From: Treponema sp.
GTDB lineage: Bacteria > Spirochaetota > Spirochaetia > Treponematales > Breznakiellaceae
Reading direction: 5' to 3'
Assembly (NCBI GenBank): GCA_009780545.1
Contig: WQZW01000054.1
Span: forward strand, 1 to 8,033
Length of the DNA stretch: 8,033 nucleotides
Position numbers and translations under genes: made by a program. Under the pieces are notes generated by a model, which ran no database searches, was not told the origin of the DNA, and saw nothing but the letters and a program-made list of their open reading frames with translations. Below are positions 5,884 through 8,033 of the stretch, piece after piece. How positions within the stretch are numbered: the first letter of the stretch is position 1; each line of letters begins with the position of its first letter.

Positions 5884-5930
5884 ATCCGCCGTGGGCCTGG
5901 TCCACGGGCCATCCCGCGGATGCGTTTTTC
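5882..5930 (+). terminator. Nested hairpin with T-run, possible plus-strand terminator
   Basis: GCATCCGC (5882-5889) pairs with GCGGATGC (5916-5923). Inside it CCGTGG pairs with CCACGG around a 7-base loop, and GTTTTTC follows on the plus strand. The form is that of an intrinsic terminator, but no plus-strand gene precedes it. It would end an unseen RNA or stop antisense transcription. It directly abuts the 84-bp dyad. Confidence 0.4.
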
Positions 5931-6065
5931 TTTCGGGGCCGCGCCGTGCTTGACTTTCCCCGCATCCCGGCGGATACTTTAGGCAAGGATGCCTAGCGGG
6001 ACGGATGTAGAGGGCGGAAACGCACCACGCCGTTACAGACCAGCATCCTCTTTTTTTGCCCTTGC

Positions 6066-6551
6066 CTACACGAGCTCCAATGCTTCCACGGAATAGATTC
6101 CGGTTTCCGCCTCGTGGTACTCCTTGACCGTGAACTTCACCATGACGACCTTCCCCGTCCACTCCATCGGCGCGAACAGGTAGCGGCGGGCCTTCAGCCC
6201 CTGGTTGTTCTTGTTCGGGTTCAGCTCGAAAAGCCACGGCTCCAGGGCATTGGCGAAAAGCCCGTCGATGTTGGCCGCCGCAAGGTAGTGCGCCTCCGGA
6301 CTGAAGGAGGAGCCGACCGCCACGCCGCTCACCAGTTTGCTGATCGACTTCCGCCTCAGGCGTGCGGTAAGCCCGGACCTGCTGGTGAACGGTCCCCGCC
6401 CGGCAAGCTCCTTCAGGATGTCCGTGGCGTCTTTCCTGTTTCCGGCCCACCGCGACGGAGCGGACATGGCGGCCACCTCCTCCTGCGTTCCCCAGAGGTC
6501 GGGCCTCAGCTCCCCGACCCTCGCCCGTACCGAATCCCAAGGCTCAGGCAC
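6066..6551 (-). CDS. Orphan LPD3-like (polyvalent-protein/MuF-associated) domain protein
   Basis: From GTG 6551 the product has 161 residues. An ATG at 6467 preceded by a strong AGGAGG (6476-6481) would give 133, and upstream codon use is coding-like, so both starts are open. Residues about 40-161 resemble the LPD3-type domain of large phage and MuF polyvalent proteins: a KELAGRGPFTSRSG segment, LVSGVAVGSSFSPEAHYLAA, NIDGLFANA, RRYLFAP and the closing strand pattern VKFTVKEY...YSVEALEL. In those proteins the domain is a module among toxins and nucleases delivered with phage DNA; here it stands alone. No membrane or signal segment is visible. A relation to barnase/EndoU/RelE-like nuclease folds is possible, so an RNA-cleaving or immunity-type role can be asked, but no catalytic set is evident by eye. 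The family is assigned from memory of its motifs. Confidence 0.72.
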   Translation of the reverse strand: MPEPWDSVRARVGELRPDLWGTQEEVAAMSAPSRWAGNRKDATDILKELAGRGPFTSRSGLTARLRRKSISKLVSGVAVGSSFSPEAHYLAAANIDGLFANALEPWLFELNPNKNNQGLKARRYLFAPMEWTGKVVMVKFTVKEYHEAETGIYSVEALELV

Positions 6552-6570
6552 GGGTCGCCCCCGTTCCCCT

Positions 6571-6590
6571 TTTTACAGGAGTCGGAAAAC
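6571..6590. repeat. Dispersed palindromic element, copy D (right edge of accessory block)
   Basis: TTTTACAGGAGTCGGAAAAC matches copy B at 16 of 20 positions. It contains GAGT-CGGAAA-ACTC, a 4-bp hairpin, within the AT-flanked dyad. It lies 20 bases upstream of the GTG start of the LPD3-like gene, in its transcribed leader, and marks the right boundary of the minus-strand block. Confidence 0.45.
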
Positions 6591-6684
6591 TCGGGGCAAG
6601 GCCGTCTTCCCCCAGGCCGCAATGGAGGCCCGCAGGCGCGTCCGACACGGCAAGGCGTGTGATTTCATCATGAAGTACCCGGAA

Positions 6685-6709
6685 GCCTTGTACGGGGCCG
6701 ATACAAGGC
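6685..6709. repeat. 25-bp inverted repeat in the leader of the LPD3-like gene
   Basis: GCCTTGTA and TACAAGGC are perfect 8-bp arms around 9 bases. It lies downstream of the minus-strand promoter (6734-6763), so it is both a possible operator and a hairpin in the leader RNA. It shares TTGTA/TACAA ends with the 11-7-11 site, which may be chance. Confidence 0.45.
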
Positions 6710-6716
6710 GTATCTT

Positions 6717-6741
6717 TTATAGCCATATACATAATTATAGC
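6717..6741. repeat. TTATAGC direct repeats in AT-rich segment
   Basis: TTATAGC occurs at 6717-6723 and 6735-6741, 18 bases apart, in an AT-rich stretch upstream of parA. Centromere and operator sites of ParA plus ribbon-helix-helix systems are often short direct repeats upstream of parA, so this is where to look for the partition site. Two copies are too few to be sure. Confidence 0.3.
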
Positions 6742-6763
6742 AAAATAGTATACCTGTTGTCAA
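6734..6763 (-). promoter_or_regulatory. Consensus promoter toward the LPD3-like gene
   Basis: On the minus strand TTGACA (6763-6758) and TATAAT (6739-6734) are both perfect consensus hexamers with an 18-base spacer. Transcription would start near 6727 and give a leader of about 175 bases before GTG 6551. Its -35 lies 9 bases from that of the divergent parA promoter, so one bound protein could control both. Confidence 0.6.
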
Positions 6764-6772
6764 TAAAGATGC

Positions 6773-6801
6773 TTGACGGTACATTCTTTTATCGCTAAAA
6801 T
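6773..6801 (+). promoter_or_regulatory. Promoter of the par-rep operon
   Basis: TTGACG (6773-6778) and TAAAAT (6796-6801) are separated by 17 bases, giving a start near 6808. The ribosome site GGAGG (6811-6815) sits 7 bases before the parA ATG, so the leader is short. No better plus-strand promoter or terminator is seen until past 3023, so it may drive the whole operon. Confidence 0.6.
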
Positions 6802-6822
6802 GGTATTGACGGAGGATGAAAA

Positions 6823-7581
6823 ATGAAGACGATAGCCTTTTCCATCCAGAAGGGCGGAGTAGGGAAAAGCAGTCTCTCGGTAAGCCTGGCGGCGGAACTG
6901 GCAAGGGAAACCGGATCGGTTCTGCTTATCGATGCGGACCCGCAGGGCAGCGCATCCGGCTGGATCGGGCCACGGGAAGTGAACAGGGAACTTGCCGACG
7001 TGCTTTTCGGCAAGATCGATCTTGCCGAGGCCCTGTGGAAGACCACGACGCCGGGCCTTTCCCTTCTGCCAACGGCCGGTCTTGACGGGGACCTGAACCT
7101 TTATTCGAAGACGCTTGCGAGCCAGCAGGACCGGTGCATAAAAAAGGTGGCGCAGGCCGCCGCCGCGCAGGGCTTCCGCTACTGCATCCTGGACATGTCT
7201 CCGGCTTTTGGCCCGCTCGAATGGGCCTGTTTCATGGCCGCCGACGAGGTTATTACGCCGGTACTGCCCGACAGTTTCGCGGCGGACGGGCTGGAAGTGT
7301 TTGCGGGAAACCTGGCGCAGTTCCGAGCCGACAAGGAAACGGACAAGCCTTTTTACCGGCGCGTCATCGTGAACGCCCTGGACAAGCGCATACCGCAACA
7401 TGGGGACACGTTGGCAAAGGTGAAGCGTCAGCAGGCTTTGACCATCTATGAGTTTCCCGTGGACCCGGCTTTCCGAAAGGGCCAATATGCAGGACTTACC
7501 GTACAGGGCTTGACCGGGACAAAACCCGAAACGATGGCAGAGCTTAAACGGCTTGCCTCAGATATTTTGCAGGAGGGGTAA
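6823..7581 (+). CDS. parA: ParA-family plasmid partition ATPase
   Basis: This 252-residue protein is a deviant Walker ATPase that moves or positions plasmid copies along the nucleoid. The Walker A motif KGGVGKSS (10-17) has the signature lysine K10 and catalytic K15. LLIDADPQGSAS (34-45) is the Walker A' segment, and CILDMSPAF (121-129) is Walker B with D124. There is no N-terminal helix-turn-helix: the protein starts almost at the first strand. This places it with the short (type Ib) ParA proteins that work with small ribbon-helix-helix centromere binders, which are the next two genes. GGAGG precedes the ATG by 7 bases. An ATG at 6816 opens only an out-of-frame shadow. Solo ParA-like proteins exist with other roles, but the neighbours support partition. 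Confidence 0.92.
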   Translation: MKTIAFSIQKGGVGKSSLSVSLAAELARETGSVLLIDADPQGSASGWIGPREVNRELADVLFGKIDLAEALWKTTTPGLSLLPTAGLDGDLNLYSKTLASQQDRCIKKVAQAAAAQGFRYCILDMSPAFGPLEWACFMAADEVITPVLPDSFAADGLEVFAGNLAQFRADKETDKPFYRRVIVNALDKRIPQHGDTLAKVKRQQALTIYEFPVDPAFRKGQYAGLTVQGLTGTKPETMAELKRLASDILQEG

Positions 7582-7584
7582 TTT

Positions 7585-7872
7585 ATGGCAACCAAGAAAA
7601 CAGGACTTCCAGACAGGGGAAGCGTGGACCAGGCCGTTGCTGCGGCAACCGCCGTCGCGACAAAGGCCGCCACGGACAAAAGCAAAGCCCAGAGCAAGGC
7701 AATCCCCGTCCGGGTGAACGAGATCGACTACAACAGGCTGAGAGGGCTTTTCGGGGCGCAGGGGCTGGCCCTCGCACGGGCCGGAAACCTGGCCCTTTTC
7801 TATGTCGCGGAACAACTGGAAGCCGGACGCATAAGCATGACCAAGGCTGGCATCATCGACCGCAGGGGTTAG
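7585..7872 (+). CDS. Ribbon-helix-helix-like partition protein (first of two paralogs)
   Basis: This 95-residue protein starts 3 bases after the parA stop, behind AGGAGGGG (7571-7578). The first 40 residues are a flexible Ala/Lys-rich arm with several basic residues, typical of small centromere binders whose tail stimulates ParA. Then comes a strand (AIPVRV), a helix (EIDYNRLRGLFGAQG), a second helix (RAGNLALFYVAEQLEAG) and a conserved tail (ISMTKAGIIDRRG). This is the ribbon-helix-helix order, in which paired strands enter the DNA major groove. It shares about 20 of 57 C-terminal residues with the next gene. It probably binds the centromere and represses the operon promoter. No named family was recognised, so the specific role rests on position and predicted fold. 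Confidence 0.82.
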   Translation: MATKKTGLPDRGSVDQAVAAATAVATKAATDKSKAQSKAIPVRVNEIDYNRLRGLFGAQGLALARAGNLALFYVAEQLEAGRISMTKAGIIDRRG

Positions 7873-7892
7873 ACCTGATTAGAGGCAGGAGT

Positions 7893-8033
7893 ATGGACGA
7901 AACATTAAATCCTACGGTGGACGTTACCGCCGCCATGGAAAGCGCGAACGCCCTGACCGAGGCGACGCACAGGCCGGAACCGGAAACAGACCGGGAAGAG
8001 GGAAACCCCAGGTACGTCAACATCCGCTTCAGG
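7893..8033 (+). CDS. Second ribbon-helix-helix-like partition protein, 5' part (runs across the junction)
   Basis: The ATG at 7893 follows AGGCAGGAG closely and opens a frame that runs off the window end and continues at base 1 to the stop at 276, giving 97 residues in total. The added N-terminus is MDETLNPTVDV. The gene starts 20 bases after its paralog ends and belongs to the same operon. Domain content is described under the 1-276 entry. Confidence 0.85.
   Translation, partial: MDETLNPTVDVTAAMESANALTEATHRPEPETDREEGNPRYVNIRFR
7911..8033. repeat. Terminal 123-bp direct repeat (contig closure)
   Basis: The last 123 bases are identical to bases 1-123. The reading frame of the gene starting at 7893 continues without a break when 7910 is joined to 1. 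This is what an assembler leaves when a circular molecule is written as a linear contig, so the true plasmid is about 7,910 bp and this copy is redundant. A genuine tandem duplication is the alternative, but it would have to break exactly at both window ends. Confidence 0.93.

Larger units (their letters stand above)
5518..6065. other. 548-bp gene-free region rich in inverted repeats
   Basis: No frame here looks coding; the longest crosses the dyad at 5800-5883. Working rightwards I see a 9-bp bulged hairpin (5600-5621), an 8-bp perfect hairpin (5635-5655) and element C (5687-5711). A small TGCAT/ATGCA hairpin (5730-5742), the 84-bp dyad (5800-5883) and a nested hairpin with a T-run (5882-5929) follow. 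Last are TAGGCA-AGGA-TGCCTA (5980-5995) and a loose stem with a T7 run (6003-6057). The density suggests a cis-acting region (single-strand origin, transfer origin, recombination locus) or a structured plus-strand RNA. None is proven. Confidence 0.55.

Noticed and set aside
5747..5986. 79-codon minus-strand frame
   Set aside because: It crosses the whole 84-bp inverted repeat and the nested hairpin; codon pattern follows the palindrome and not a protein, and there is no ribosome site.
5980..5995. TAGGCA-AGGA-TGCCTA hairpin as terminator of the LPD3-like gene
   Set aside because: No T-run follows it on the minus strand and it lies about 70 bases past the stop; left as an unexplained small palindrome.
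3326..6590. Classical integron with attC sites
   Set aside because: No GTTRRRY/RYYYAAC cores are seen at the repeated elements, and the recombinase lacks an evident integron-integrase extra segment by eye.
6544..6732. 62-codon minus-strand frame upstream of the LPD3-like gene
   Set aside because: Its first ATG precedes the predicted transcription start, it has no ribosome site, and it runs through a palindrome and element D. It is kept only as a possible leader frame from ATG 6726, not as a gene.

Overview
The window is one complete small circular replicon. Its last 123 bases (7911-8033) repeat its first 123 exactly, so the contig closes into a plasmid of about 7,910 bp, and one gene (start 7893, stop 276) is split by the arbitrary cut. 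No rRNA, tRNA, resistance gene, relaxase or CRISPR array is visible. Overall base composition is GC-rich. Heavy use of AGG (Arg) and ATA (Ile) beside GC-ending codons, with clear AGGAGG-type ribosome sites, fits a bacterium of moderately high GC. Such codon habits occur in Synergistota and some Spirochaetota, but the sequence alone does not settle the host.

The plasmid has two halves of opposite polarity. The plus-strand half (about 6773 through the junction to 3023) is one tightly packed maintenance operon. It encodes a ParA ATPase, two tandem paralogous small proteins with a ribbon-helix-helix pattern (probable centromere binders), two small unknown proteins, a RepA-type helicase with a DnaB-like N-terminal domain, and an AT-richer gene that is probably the replication initiator. 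It ends at three iterons (3041-3109) followed by a GC-rich hairpin, taken to be the replication origin. A good promoter (TTGACG-17-TAAAAT) precedes parA.

The minus-strand half (6551 down to 3386) is an accessory block of three transcription units. They are an orphan protein resembling the LPD3 domain of phage/MuF polyvalent proteins; a helix-turn-helix protein with a coupled small unknown; and a tyrosine recombinase with a coupled small unknown. Each unit is bordered by a copy of a degenerate, roughly 20-bp AT-rich palindromic element (3326, 4804, 5687, 6571). An 11-7-11 inverted repeat shaped like a tyrosine-recombinase core site lies just upstream of the recombinase. A 548-bp gap (5518-6065) is packed with inverted repeats, including an 84-bp dyad.

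Reading them together: the plus half replicates and partitions the plasmid. The minus half looks like a recombinase-linked cassette block, which is inferred from layout and repeats and not from any known named system.
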